64,000 nt of DNA from Telluribacter humicola (GCF_017355935.1 NZ_JAFIQT010000001.1:496001-560000); one strand, 5' to 3'. Counted from the stretch's first letter, positions 1-9,528 are shown. Numbers and translations are program-made. The notes: generated from the letters alone by a model not told the origin.

Positions 1-1741
1 TGGCTCCGCTGATCAGGACTTCTACCTGGCGGCCACTGACCGGGTTGCCCAGCACCAGCACCTGCAGCTCATCCTGACCTGGCTCGGCCTGACTTGGCTC
101 GGCGCTCAGTCGAGCGTTGGCAGGCGAGGGGCTACAGGTGCCGAGCTGATCACCATGCGCCAGGTGATCCTGCATGCCCCGCTCATCCACACACAACATT
201 TTTCCATTGTGACACACCAGGTATTTGGCTTTTTTGCCGTTCAGCGGCTCGCAGTCGTAGATGTCCAAAACGCCGTCGTTATCATCATCCTCATCACAAG
301 TGTCGCCTTGCCCATCCCGGTCAAAGTCGGCCTGGTTGGCATTGGCCAGCAGAGAGCAGTTGTCCTGGGCATCCGCTACACCATCACCATCATCATCCGT
401 ATCGCACACGTTGCCTTGGCCATCACTATCCGTGTCGAGTTGATCGGCATTGGCGGCTAGAGGACAGTTATCTTGAGAGTCGGGCACACCATCACCGTCG
501 CTGTCCGGCACACAAATATTTAGTAAAACACCCAAATTGTTGTTGGAATTTGCCACCACCAGATCAGGCTTACCATCGCCATTGTAGTCGCCGGTTGATA
601 GACCAAGTGGCTGGTCGCCATCGGAGGGAAACGTGGTAGCAATTGAAAAGGTGCCATCACCATTGCCCAGCAGCACACCCACATTGTCAAAGGATAGATT
701 TGTCGCCGCCAGATCAGGCTTTCCATCGCCGTTGAAGTCGCCGGTTGATATACCATATGGCTGACCACCACCGGTGGGGTAGGTGACGGCAGATGCAAAG
801 GTGCCATCGCCATTGCCCAGGAAGATGCCAACTCTGTCAGAGGACAGATTTGCCACCACCAGATCTAGTTTACCATCACCATTGAAGTCGCCGGTTGTAA
901 CGTCCCTGGGAGCACCACCACCGGTGGGATAGGTGACGGCAGATGCAAAGGTGCCATCGCCATTGCCGGGCAGGATGCTAACATCATTAGAGACTCCATT
1001 CGTCACCGCCAGATCAGGCTTTCCATCGCCGTTGAAGTCGCCGGTGGCGATACCAAATGGCACGTCGCCACCGGAGAGGAAGGTGGTGGCAGCCGCAAAG
1101 GTGCCATTGCCATTGCCCAGCAGCACACCCACATTGTCGGAGGATAGATTTGTCACCGCCAGATCGAGTTTACCATCGCCGTTGAAGTCGCCAGTTGATA
1201 TACCAAGTGGCTCGTTTCCACCGGAGAGGAAGGTGGTGGCAGCCGCAAAGGTGCCATTGCCATTGCCCAGCAGCACACCCACATTGTCGGAGTTAAAATT
1301 TGCCACCGCCAGATCGAGTTTACCATCGCCGTTGAAGTCGCCGGTTGTAATATCATATGGCGCACCTCCTCCAGAGGGGAAGGTGTTGGCAGCCGCGAAG
1401 GTGCCATCACCACTGCCCAGCAGTACACCAACATTGTTGGAGCCAGCGTTCGTTACTGCTAAATCGGGTTTGCCATCGCTGTTGAAGTCCCCCGTGATTA
1501 CATAATTAAGGTTATCACCGCCGGAGCTATAAGGTACTGCCGGTGTAAAGCTTGGGGTAGAGCAGCCACTGCTTTGGGCACTCACATTCAGAACACCGGC
1601 TACAAGCACTGGCAGTATACATACGGCCCGGGAGCAGGATACTAGCCAGCCAGAACATTGCCGCTGCGAATTTAGGCGGATGAACGAGCTGGGGGAGAGC
1701 TCGAGGATTCGCTGAGCGAATGAAGTAAAAAGTAGATACAT
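1..1741 (-). CDS. Secreted FG-GAP/VCBS repeat protein with thrombospondin type 3 repeats (3' end off window)
   Basis: The reading frame stays open from an ATG at 1741 to the left edge, so the C-terminus is missing. After about 40 residues comes a hydrophobic stretch ending in VSAQ that looks like a signal peptide; a later start nearer to it is possible. Then come seven FG-GAP/VCBS units, each with a DFNGDGK-type calcium-binding loop and LLGNGDGTF, followed by thrombospondin type 3-like repeats (DSDGDGVPDSQDNCP and similar). Next is a short Cys-containing module (YLVCHNGKMLCVDERG, HGDQLGTC) often seen at the ends of Bacteroidota surface proteins. The last visible residues (LQVLVLGNPVSGRQVEVLI) resemble the start of a type IX secretion C-terminal domain. 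It is probably exported and surface-attached or released. The specific function is unknown. Confidence 0.85.
   Translation of the reverse strand, partial: MYLLFTSFAQRILELSPSSFIRLNSQRQCSGWLVSCSRAVCILPVLVAGVLNVSAQSSGCSTPSFTPAVPYSSGGDNLNYVITGDFNSDGKPDLAVTNAGSNNVGVLLGSGDGTFAAANTFPSGGGAPYDITTGDFNGDGKLDLAVANFNSDNVGVLLGNGNGTFAAATTFLSGGNEPLGISTGDFNGDGKLDLAVTNLSSDNVGVLLGNGNGTFAAATTFLSGGDVPFGIATGDFNGDGKPDLAVTNGVSNDVSILPGNGDGTFASAVTYPTGGGAPRDVTTGDFNGDGKLDLVVANLSSDRVGIFLGNGDGTFASAVTYPTGGGQPYGISTGDFNGDGKPDLAATNLSFDNVGVLLGNGDGTFSIATTFPSDGDQPLGLSTGDYNGDGKPDLVVANSNNNLGVLLNICVPDSDGDGVPDSQDNCPLAANADQLDTDSDGQGNVCDTDDDGDGVADAQDNCSLLANANQADFDRDGQGDTCDEDDDNDGVLDIYDCEPLNGKKAKYLVCHNGKMLCVDERGMQDHLAHGDQLGTCSPSPANARLSAEPSQAEPGQDELQVLVLGNPVSGRQVEVLISGA
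451..1500 (-). repeat. Seven tandem 150-bp coding repeats (FG-GAP units)
   Basis: The motif reading gttgaagtcgccggt on the plus strand recurs with its 3' side ending at about 600, 750, 900, 1050, 1200, 1350 and 1500, an exact 150-bp (50-residue) period. Neighbouring units are nearly identical over long stretches, which suggests recent tandem expansion or gene conversion. Confidence 0.85.
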
Positions 1742-1846
1742 AGGCAGTTTGCTGAGTGGTTTAAGAGACGATACAACAGCAGCACAAGAGTACGGCTTTC
1801 AGCGTCAAACAAGGTGGAGAAATGTTCCGAAAAGGTGGATAATTGT

Positions 1847-4800
1847 TCAGTCTCTGGCCGAATAGCGAAAGTTACCGGGAGGCGTACCGAATTCTTCTGA
1901 AAATACCCGGCTGAAATATTTAGGATCATCGAAGCCTACGGCATAAGCTACTTCGGAAACATTGAGAGCAGTAGTAGATAACAGCTCCTGAGCTTTGCGT
2001 AAGCGTAACGTGCGGAGGTACCGGTTCATGGACAGTCCGGTCAGGGCTGTCATCTTTTTATGAAGAGTAGTTCGGCTCATACCCATTAGCCGGCATATGT
2101 CGTCTACCGAAAACTCCGCGTTATCCAGGTGCGCTTCTACAGTATTACGCAACTTAACCACAAACTCATCTTCCAGTGGCTCGTCCGCCCCAGCAGGGGG
2201 GGAGGTATCCAAGGCAGTACCCAGAGCCAGTTGGCTGTAGTAGATCTGCATCAGGCGCCGGGTCTGGATCAGGTTACCTAACACCAGCAGTAACTCTTCC
2301 CGTAAAAATGGTTTGACAAGGTAGGCATCGGCTCCGCGCCGTAGTCCGGTGATACGGTCGTCCACGGCTGCTTTGGCAGTCAACAGTACAATGGGGATAT
2401 GACTTGTTTGCTCGTCGTTTTTCAGCGTATAACATAACTCGTACCCATCCTTGCGGGGCATCATGACATCACTTAACACCAGGTCCGGCATTTTTTCCAG
2501 CGCTTGGTCAATGCCTGCCTGCCCGTCTTCAGCCCAGATTACCTCGTAGTGAGCGCCAATGCAGACCTGGATATAGGCAGCTACATCGTAATTATCCTCC
2601 ACCAGCAGCAATACTGGCCGATTACCGGAAGCGGCCTGATCCGGCTCACTCCACTGATCCTGGTCCGGCCTGGACAGGTCCGGCTTGGATAAGTCCGGCT
2701 TGGATAAGTCTGAACTGTGTAGATCCAGGTTAACTGGTACCGGAGTCAACAACTGCTCCTGAGCCAGCTGTGCCTGACACGTAAAGGGTATACTGACTAC
2801 AAATTCGGCTCCCTGGTCTTGTCTATCTATTCCCTCCTCGTTTAGTCCGGAGCCATCCACGCCGGACCTATCCAGGCCTGACCGGTTTCGAACAGCCAGA
2901 CCGCCCCGCATGAGCAACACCAGTTCACGTACCAGAGACAGCCCTATTCCGGTACCATTAGCCTGAGATGCCAGCTGATTATCCGCCTGAAAAAAACGGC
3001 CAAATACCTTGGGCTGAGTGGCTGGTTCAATACCGGGGCCGGTATCGCTTACGCTGAACTGAACCCATTGCTTATCCAAACAGGTGGTTGGGGTAATTTC
3101 CTCATAGTATCCTAAGGGGCTTAAGGGCTGCCAGTTATCCAGAAGCCTTAGCCGGTAGTAAATATGCCCACCTCTGGGTGTAAACTTCAGGGAGTTGGAC
3201 AGCAGGTTGGAAAGAATATCCTGAAGCTTATCCCGATCAAAATCAGCTACGCAGGTATCTACCTCCAGATGACAATGCAGTTGGATATCCTTTGCTCTGG
3301 CCACCGACTGAAAAGATTCAACAATGTAGCGGGTAAAGCATACCAGATCGGCACGCACTAGGTTCAGATGCATCTCCCCGGCTTCAATTTTGGAGAGGTC
3401 CAGTATCTGGTTGATCAGCCTTAGCAGATTAGCACCGTTGCGTTCGATCAATGCGGCTGCATTCTGTAGCCGTGGCAACTGGGCCTCTTGCTTATAGCCT
3501 TTGAGCTCGGCCGCCATACCCAATATGACCGTGAGAGGCGTGCGAAACTCATGGGAAATATTAGTGAAAAAGTGGGAGCGGGCTTCGTTGAGCCGCATCA
3601 GATCCTGAGCCTGCTTCTCAATGATTTCTTTATCCTGTTCAATGCGGGTAGTGGCTTGCCTGACCTGGACTCCTAGCCGTATTTGTTCCACCTGATGTTG
3701 CCAGATGCGCCATCTCAACCAGGCCCATATGCTGGCTCCTACCAGCAGTACCATGATCATCAGGAACCAGGGGCGCAGGTAGATCGGCCGTACCACCACC
3801 AGCTCTATGTCAAGCGTATTATCCGACCATTGCCCGTCAGCCGCCTGTGCTTTTATCAGTAATTGATGTTTGCCGAAGGGCAGATTGTTCAGCCTTAAAC
3901 TGGGTTCCGTCTGGTAAGTCCATTCTTTATTAATGCCCTTGAATTGATAGGCATACACGTTCTTTTCCGCATTAGCATAGTTCAGCAGGGCAAAGTCCAG
4001 TTCACTCGAGAGGTCATCAGGCTCTATGGTAATGGTGTTCGAAGTGATTACATCATCCGTCCTGTCTACGATTTTATCCTCTGCATGGTTGTATTGGCGT
4101 AATGATGTAATGCGCAGGGGCAACTCAGCTTCTGGCTTCTGCTTTTGAAAGTCATGCGGATTGAATGCCGTAATCCCATTCAACCCCCCAAAGTAGATCC
4201 GTCCGTTCTTGTCCTGATAGTGCGCAATCCGGTTGAACTCGTTATGGGTAATGCCATCCTCCACAAAGTACGATCGGGTGGTAAACCGCACCGGGTCAAA
4301 CTGCATGATGCCATAGTCGCTGCTCATCCAGAGGTGGCCGCGCTCATCGGGGTACACGGCGTAGATATTATCATTGGATAAGCCCTCGCTGCGCCGGAAC
4401 TGACGGTACTGGTTTTGCCGGCGGTCCCACCGGACCAGCCCGGCATTGGCGGTAGCCAGCCAGTAGATACCTTGGGTATCCTGGTAGAAATGCTGGTAGC
4501 TTTCGGCCGGTAGATAAAAACCACTCCCTCCCCCGCTCCAGTAGCGCGCCGTTATACCTTTTTCCGATTTGATCGTGTATAAGCCGGTGTTGGCGCAAAT
4601 CCAGATGGTACCTTGCCGGTCAGGAGCAATGTGTAGTATATGGGCCTGCGCCAGTTCAGTAAATTGGTTGTACTTTATAAAAGGTTGTAGCTGTCCCTGT
4701 TTAGCCTCATACAGCATAAGCCCTCTGCGACCACCCAATAACCAACGCTCCCGGCCAAACGGGTGAAGGGTCCAGGCACCCGACCCCTTGGGTAAATCGG

Positions 4801-6130
4801 TAGTGGTATGCGTAGCGGTAGACGGTTTATAACGAACCAGCTGATCAGCAATGCCGCCATAGAGCGTACCCTGTCCATCATGGGTTAGCCCATAAGCGGA
4901 AGCAAACGCATCACCATTCGTAGTAAATATTTCGGGTACATACACCTTTTTGGGTACTTCGCCCAGGCGTTGGGAGGTATACAGGCCCATGTTCTCCATG
5001 TTGGCGAATACCTTATCGCCTAGTACGGTAATACCCCGAATGGCCGCAACGTTTTTACCCTTATTGTTTTCCTGATAGAATAACCGGGCAAAATGGTTTT
5101 CGGCTAGTTTGACCTGGTATACGCCAAAGCCGGTACCTAGCCAGAACAGGCCGTTCCGGTCACGGAAAAAGCTTCTGTTTTCAATCTGTTCACCCGACGT
5201 CTGACCTTTGATGGTCAATACGACTCCTTTGGTGGAATCTCGCAAACTCATACCATCCCAAACTAATCCGGTACGGTCAAAGGCATAGCAGACCGGAAAA
5301 ATGTATTGATTCAATGATTTGAGTAGTGGGTACGGCCACTCGCGGCGATGACCTGACTCATCTATGCTATAAAACTTATTAGGTACCCGCTTGGCCGGAT
5401 CAGCGGCATGATAGAAAAATTCAATACCGGCATTACGCTGCCCGAAGCAGATAATAATGGATGCCTCGGAATGGGAATACTGATTTACAATATGTCCATC
5501 CGGCGTGAGTTCAAGCAGATGCTGGTCATCCGCAATGGCCCAGACAGTATTACGGGCGGTGACCTGAAATACGGCCAGCCGCTTAAACTGTGATAAGGGT
5601 ACATACCGCAACCCGGATTTGGGATGGTACGAAATAAGAACCGCCGGCTGGTAGTCCGTAAAGAATATGGTACCGTTGGCACTGCTGAGCAGGCGCTGTG
5701 GAGTATCAAATGAGGTGGAGGGGCGCTGTTTTCCGAATTTTTTTTCGAACGAAACTGCCTCATTGGTTACAGGATTAAAAAGCGTAATATGAGACTGACC
5801 ATAGGGCCCCAGGAGCCACAAGTACCCGTCTGCATCCTGGACGATAGACTGGATATCGTCAAAGCCAAGTCCGTTCCGTTCTTTGGTGTAGCCCGTAAAC
5901 TTCAGACCATCGAAGCGGTTGAGGCCAAACTTAGTACCAAACCACATGAAGCCCTGCTTATCCTGAAAAATAGCATTGACCTCCCGGTGGGACAATCCAT
6001 CTTCCGGACCATAGCGTTTTACTGAAGCAGTATATTGCTGAGCTTTTGCGAGCAAGCATAGGTAGAGGAGTATGCTCAGTGTCAGACTTAAACTTCTCAC
6101 AGATTCATATGGTGTGTGGACATCGCTCAA
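1847..6130 (-). CDS. Hybrid two-component system protein (sensor kinase, receiver, AraC output)
   Basis: A one-protein signalling system of 1427 residues. An N-terminal signal sequence (SLSLTLSILLYLCLLAKAQ) is followed by a periplasmic sensor of two-component propeller repeats (such as IWICANTGLYTI) and a Y_Y_Y-like domain. A membrane helix lies near residue 800. The HisKA motif SHEFRTPLTVILGM is near residue 860, then an HATPase domain (DTGPGI, GTGIGLSLV). A receiver (LVEDN, phosphoacceptor LSDVMMP near residue 1220, LTAK, VKPF) and a C-terminal AraC HTH (residues about 1327-1427, ending FGTPPGNFRYSARD) follow. Such proteins usually sense oligosaccharides and control nearby sugar genes, but none are adjacent here, so the ligand is unknown. 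The start is uncertain: TTG at 6130 or GTG at 6100, just before the signal sequence. Confidence 0.93.
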   Translation of the reverse strand: MSDVHTPYESVRSLSLTLSILLYLCLLAKAQQYTASVKRYGPEDGLSHREVNAIFQDKQGFMWFGTKFGLNRFDGLKFTGYTKERNGLGFDDIQSIVQDADGYLWLLGPYGQSHITLFNPVTNEAVSFEKKFGKQRPSTSFDTPQRLLSSANGTIFFTDYQPAVLISYHPKSGLRYVPLSQFKRLAVFQVTARNTVWAIADDQHLLELTPDGHIVNQYSHSEASIIICFGQRNAGIEFFYHAADPAKRVPNKFYSIDESGHRREWPYPLLKSLNQYIFPVCYAFDRTGLVWDGMSLRDSTKGVVLTIKGQTSGEQIENRSFFRDRNGLFWLGTGFGVYQVKLAENHFARLFYQENNKGKNVAAIRGITVLGDKVFANMENMGLYTSQRLGEVPKKVYVPEIFTTNGDAFASAYGLTHDGQGTLYGGIADQLVRYKPSTATHTTTDLPKGSGAWTLHPFGRERWLLGGRRGLMLYEAKQGQLQPFIKYNQFTELAQAHILHIAPDRQGTIWICANTGLYTIKSEKGITARYWSGGGSGFYLPAESYQHFYQDTQGIYWLATANAGLVRWDRRQNQYRQFRRSEGLSNDNIYAVYPDERGHLWMSSDYGIMQFDPVRFTTRSYFVEDGITHNEFNRIAHYQDKNGRIYFGGLNGITAFNPHDFQKQKPEAELPLRITSLRQYNHAEDKIVDRTDDVITSNTITIEPDDLSSELDFALLNYANAEKNVYAYQFKGINKEWTYQTEPSLRLNNLPFGKHQLLIKAQAADGQWSDNTLDIELVVVRPIYLRPWFLMIMVLLVGASIWAWLRWRIWQHQVEQIRLGVQVRQATTRIEQDKEIIEKQAQDLMRLNEARSHFFTNISHEFRTPLTVILGMAAELKGYKQEAQLPRLQNAAALIERNGANLLRLINQILDLSKIEAGEMHLNLVRADLVCFTRYIVESFQSVARAKDIQLHCHLEVDTCVADFDRDKLQDILSNLLSNSLKFTPRGGHIYYRLRLLDNWQPLSPLGYYEEITPTTCLDKQWVQFSVSDTGPGIEPATQPKVFGRFFQADNQLASQANGTGIGLSLVRELVLLMRGGLAVRNRSGLDRSGVDGSGLNEEGIDRQDQGAEFVVSIPFTCQAQLAQEQLLTPVPVNLDLHSSDLSKPDLSKPDLSRPDQDQWSEPDQAASGNRPVLLLVEDNYDVAAYIQVCIGAHYEVIWAEDGQAGIDQALEKMPDLVLSDVMMPRKDGYELCYTLKNDEQTSHIPIVLLTAKAAVDDRITGLRRGADAYLVKPFLREELLLVLGNLIQTRRLMQIYYSQLALGTALDTSPPAGADEPLEDEFVVKLRNTVEAHLDNAEFSVDDICRLMGMSRTTLHKKMTALTGLSMNRYLRTLRLRKAQELLSTTALNVSEVAYAVGFDDPKYFSRVFSEEFGTPPGNFRYSARD
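2663..2707 (-). repeat. Three 15-bp tandem repeats in a kinase-receiver linker
   Basis: The unit gtccggcttggataa (plus strand) occurs twice exactly at 2678-2692 and 2693-2707, with a degenerate copy at 2663-2677. It encodes the DLSKPDLSKPDLSRPD linker between HATPase and receiver domains. A second Ser/Gly/Asp-rich linker lies inside the HATPase region near 2830-2880. Confidence 0.85.
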
Positions 6131-6187
6131 AGCAATGCGAAGCTGCCATTAGTGCCACAGTTCGGTGTTGCTTTTACTGAATAGTGT

Positions 6188-6215
6188 ATATAAGTAGATC
6201 CGTGAATACTTATAT
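6188..6215. repeat. Inverted repeat upstream of the hybrid regulator gene
   Basis: Arms atataagta (6188-6196) and tacttatat (6207-6215) pair perfectly around a 10-nt spacer, about 60-85 bp upstream of the start at 6130. It could be an operator for the AraC domain or a promoter-region hairpin; sequence alone does not decide. Confidence 0.5.
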
Positions 6216-6328
6216 CTATCATCACGCAATATATTTAGTAAAGTAAAATCCTCAACCAGGGTACCTTTGATCATCGCCCTGCTGTGTATTAATACCTGTG
6301 GTTCGGATATCTGCTTTATTTACAGTTT

Positions 6329-6363
6329 AAATACACTACTTTGTCTAACAAAGTAGTGTATTT
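6329..6363. repeat. Perfect 15-bp inverted repeat before the cNMP-kinase gene
   Basis: aaatacactactttg (6329-6343) and caaagtagtgtattt (6349-6363) are exact reverse complements around the spacer tctaa. The element lies 35 bp before the ATG at 6398, in the gap between divergent genes. Position and symmetry suit an operator or 5'-UTR hairpin. A TTG that would extend the downstream ORF lies inside it, which argues against that longer start. Confidence 0.6.
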
Positions 6364-6397
6364 ATATCTTAAAGCTACATTCCCAACCTACCTTGCC

Positions 6398-7786
6398 ATG
6401 GATATTATACAGGAGCTTATACATAACGAAAATCTGGCCTCAGTACCGGAGCCGCAACTGCAGTGGCTGGTGGATCAGGGTGAAGTGATACATCTTCAGG
6501 ATGGAGATTACCTTTTCAAAAAAGATGATCCGATTGATCATCTTCTGGTCGTACTGGAAGGACATTTTAGGTTGTACTTTGTGCAGAACAACGAACAGCG
6601 CCTGCTTGAAGACAATGGGAAAGGATATGTAGGTGGCCTGCTGCCGTACTCACGTCTGGAAAAAGCCAATGGCAATGCCATAGCCGTAGGTAATACGACG
6701 CTTCTACGACTGCACCGGAGCCAGTTCAGAGAGATGATTGAGAAGCAGGATAAACTGGTAGAAGTACTGGTGCATCTGATGCTCAACCGGGTCCGTAACT
6801 TCACGAAGGTACAGCAGCAAAACGAAAAGATGATTTCGCTTGGCAAGCTTTCGGCTGGACTGGCGCACGAGCTCAACAACCCCGCTTCAGCGGTGGTACG
6901 CAGTGCTACGGCGCTCAAAAAGCAGCTGGGTATAGTACCGGAGAAGCTTAAAGCTGTACTGGCCCTTCAGCTGACTCCGGAGCAGGTGGAGCAGGTAAGC
7001 AAGGTGCTGTTGGGAAAGATGAATGGTGAACCGCAACAACGGCAGCTAAGCCTTATGGAGAAGTCAACCCGTGAGGATGAGCTGGCCGACTGGCTGGAAG
7101 AGCATGGTGTGGAGAATGGGTTCGAGATAGCCGAGATTCTGGTAGAATACAACTTTACAACTCAGGACCTGGACGTAATCAGTACCAACCTGTCCGATCA
7201 GAACCTGACTTCGGTGCTGGACTGGATGAGTAATGTACTGGCCTCAACGCGACTAGTCACAGAAATAGCGGAAGCTTCGGAAAGAATTGCTAATCTGGTA
7301 GGCTCTATCAAGGAGTACTCACATATGGATGGCGGAGCGGACAAAAAGAGAGTATCTTTGAAGGACGGACTTAACAGTACCCTGCGCATCCTGCAGCATA
7401 AGCTCAAAAGCAAAAAACTAAACGTACAGCTTAACCTGCCGGACGACCTGCCAGAGATATGTGTATATCCCGGTGAGCTAAACCAGGTGTGGACTAATCT
7501 CATTGATAATGCGATTGATGCCTCACCGGAGGGCGGACAGATCCATGTGGAAGCGGTACCGGACCGGCAGTATATCACTATTAACATCATTGACAACGGC
7601 AGTGGTATCCCCGAAGAAATGACCGGCAGGATATTCGATCCGTTTTTTACGACTAAAGACATAGGGAAAGGTACCGGACTGGGACTGGAAATTGTACAGA
7701 GCATTGTGCAGCAGCACAAGGGCCAGGTGAAAGTACATTCAGAGCCCGGCCGGACGGAGTTCAGCGTGTGTCTGCCCATAGAATAA
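6398..7786 (+). CDS. Cyclic-nucleotide-binding-domain histidine kinase
   Basis: A 462-residue soluble sensor kinase with no membrane segment. The first ~115 residues form a Crp/cNMP-type beta-barrel (DGDYLFKKDDPIDHLLVVL). A HisKA domain with H in GLAHELNNPASAV (near residue 157) is extended by a long helical insert. The C-terminal HATPase shows the N box LIDNAIDASPEGG, DNGSGIPEEM and GKGTGLGLEIV. The next gene, 57 bp downstream, starts with a receiver domain, so the two probably form a phosphorelay. The family normally senses a small ligand through the barrel; whether it binds cAMP or cGMP cannot be told. The longer reading from TTG at 6341 would start inside a hairpin, so the ATG at 6398 is chosen. 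Confidence 0.9.
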   Translation: MDIIQELIHNENLASVPEPQLQWLVDQGEVIHLQDGDYLFKKDDPIDHLLVVLEGHFRLYFVQNNEQRLLEDNGKGYVGGLLPYSRLEKANGNAIAVGNTTLLRLHRSQFREMIEKQDKLVEVLVHLMLNRVRNFTKVQQQNEKMISLGKLSAGLAHELNNPASAVVRSATALKKQLGIVPEKLKAVLALQLTPEQVEQVSKVLLGKMNGEPQQRQLSLMEKSTREDELADWLEEHGVENGFEIAEILVEYNFTTQDLDVISTNLSDQNLTSVLDWMSNVLASTRLVTEIAEASERIANLVGSIKEYSHMDGGADKKRVSLKDGLNSTLRILQHKLKSKKLNVQLNLPDDLPEICVYPGELNQVWTNLIDNAIDASPEGGQIHVEAVPDRQYITINIIDNGSGIPEEMTGRIFDPFFTTKDIGKGTGLGLEIVQSIVQQHKGQVKVHSEPGRTEFSVCLPIE

Positions 7787-7843
7787 CAAGCGAAAATATC
7801 GTATACGATCCTTCTAACCCATACTATTACTTCAACTTGATTC

Positions 7844-9505
7844 ATGAAGAAACCCATCATACTGGCCGTAGATGACGATGAGCAGGTACTGCGGGCACTC
7901 ACGCGGGACTTACAGGGCGCCTACCGGAAGGATTATAAAATAATGAGTACAGCATCAGCCAATGAAGCCCTGGCCACGCTGAAAGAGCTGAAACAGGGTA
8001 ATGAAGCAGTAGCTCTGTTTATATCAGACCAGCGAATGCCCGAAATGCTGGGAGTAGATTACCTGACCGAAGCAAGAAAATATTTCCCGAATGCGAAGCG
8101 GGTCTTGCTAACGGCTTATTCAGATACGGATGCCGCCATCAAGGCTATCAATAAAGTACAGCTGGACTACTACCTGATGAAGCCCTGGGACCCGCCCGAA
8201 GAGAAAATGTTTCCGGTGCTGAACGGACTGCTGGACGACTGGCAGCTTACGTACATACCCGAGTTTGAGGGTATAAAAGTAGTAGGCTACCAGTTTTCGC
8301 CGAAGTCACACGAAGTCAAAGATTTTCTTTCGGCGAATCTGCTTCCTTACCAGTGGCTTGACCTTGAGATTAACCAAAAAGGCAAAGATCTTTTGGAGAA
8401 ACATAATCTGAAGCCCAAGGAAGCGCCCTATGTGTTTCTGGAAGATGGTACTTACCTGACACAGCCGGATCGGCGCCAGATTGCCGAAAAACTGGGCCTG
8501 AGCCAGGAAGCCCCCAGCGAACTATACGATGTAGTGATCATCGGAGCCGGGCCGGCCGGACTGTCAGCGGCAGTATACGGAGGCTCGGAAGGACTCAAAA
8601 CCCTGCTCATCGAACGGAGAGCTCCGGGTGGGCAGGCGGGTACGAGTTCGCGCATTGAGAACTACCTTGGATTTCCATCGGGGCTGAGCGGGGCCGAGCT
8701 CTCACAGCGAGCCATCACTCAGGCTACGCGCTTCGGAGTAGATTTTCTGTCGCCGGAAGAGGTAGTTGATATTCAGGCAAAAGGAAACTATAAAATATTA
8801 ACGCTGGGGAGTGGAGGCCAGATCAATACCAAGAGTGTCATCATCTCGACCGGGGTAGATTATCGCAGGCTGGACTCAAAGGGCGTGGATAGTTTTACCG
8901 GAGCCGGTGTGTATTACGGTGCTGCTACGACCGAAGCCCGGGGGTGTAGTGATCGCCAGGTATTTGTAGTAGGTGGAGGCAACTCAGCCGGACAGGGAGC
9001 TATGTACCTGTCACAGTTTGCTACCAAAGTACATATAGTAATACATAAGGCTGATCTGACCTCTTCCATGTCGCATTACCTGATTGATCAGATCAATTCT
9101 ACTCCCAACATTGAGATCATAGCAGATTCAGAAATAGTAGAGGCTAAGGGGGAGGAGCAACTGGCGGAACTGGTTATTGAGAACATTAAGTCGAAGGAAA
9201 TAAAGACGTATCAGGCCAACGCGCTGTTCATATTTATCGGCGCCAGACCCTACACCGACTGGATCACAACCGATATGCAGAAAACGGAGGATGGCTTTAT
9301 TATTACCGGTCGGGATCTGGTAAACCGACCGGATTTTGGAAAGATCTGGAAAAAGAAGCGGGAGCCTTTCCCCCTCGAAACCTGCATAACGGGCATATTT
9401 GCCGCCGGTGACGTCCGTGCCGATGCCATGAACCGGGTCGCTTCGGCCGTAGGCGAGGGAGCTATGGCTATCAGCTTTGTACACAAGTACCTGGCAGAGG
9501 TGTAG
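7844..9505 (+). CDS. Response regulator / glutaredoxin-like / thioredoxin-reductase-like flavoprotein fusion
   Basis: 553 residues in three parts. Residues 1-125 are a receiver (VDDDEQ, phosphoacceptor in FISDQRMP near 61, LLTAYSD, MKPWD). Residues about 143-225 have a glutaredoxin-like fold pattern, but the usual CPxC site reads SPKSHE. From residue 230 on is a TrxB-like FAD/NAD(P)H oxidoreductase with GAGPAGLSAA, GGQAGTSSRIENY, GGGNSAGQGA and the FAD-closing GDVRADAMNRV. Where TrxB has CATC this protein reads AATT, so both redox cysteines are absent. It probably binds flavin and pyridine nucleotide but should not reduce thioredoxin by the usual mechanism. The kinase just upstream is its likely partner. 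Similar fusions are annotated as fused response regulator/thioredoxin-disulfide reductase. Confidence 0.92.
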   Translation: MKKPIILAVDDDEQVLRALTRDLQGAYRKDYKIMSTASANEALATLKELKQGNEAVALFISDQRMPEMLGVDYLTEARKYFPNAKRVLLTAYSDTDAAIKAINKVQLDYYLMKPWDPPEEKMFPVLNGLLDDWQLTYIPEFEGIKVVGYQFSPKSHEVKDFLSANLLPYQWLDLEINQKGKDLLEKHNLKPKEAPYVFLEDGTYLTQPDRRQIAEKLGLSQEAPSELYDVVIIGAGPAGLSAAVYGGSEGLKTLLIERRAPGGQAGTSSRIENYLGFPSGLSGAELSQRAITQATRFGVDFLSPEEVVDIQAKGNYKILTLGSGGQINTKSVIISTGVDYRRLDSKGVDSFTGAGVYYGAATTEARGCSDRQVFVVGGGNSAGQGAMYLSQFATKVHIVIHKADLTSSMSHYLIDQINSTPNIEIIADSEIVEAKGEEQLAELVIENIKSKEIKTYQANALFIFIGARPYTDWITTDMQKTEDGFIITGRDLVNRPDFGKIWKKKREPFPLETCITGIFAAGDVRADAMNRVASAVGEGAMAISFVHKYLAEV

Positions 9506-9528
9506 ATCTTAAGTAGCGATAGTATTAT

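Noticed and set aside
451-1500. CRISPR-like array
   Set aside because: The regular repeats are coding, in frame, with no unique spacers.
155-1505. Plus-strand ORFs of up to 190 codons in the FG-GAP region
   Set aside because: They mirror the 150-bp repeats of the minus-strand gene and are low-complexity translations of it.
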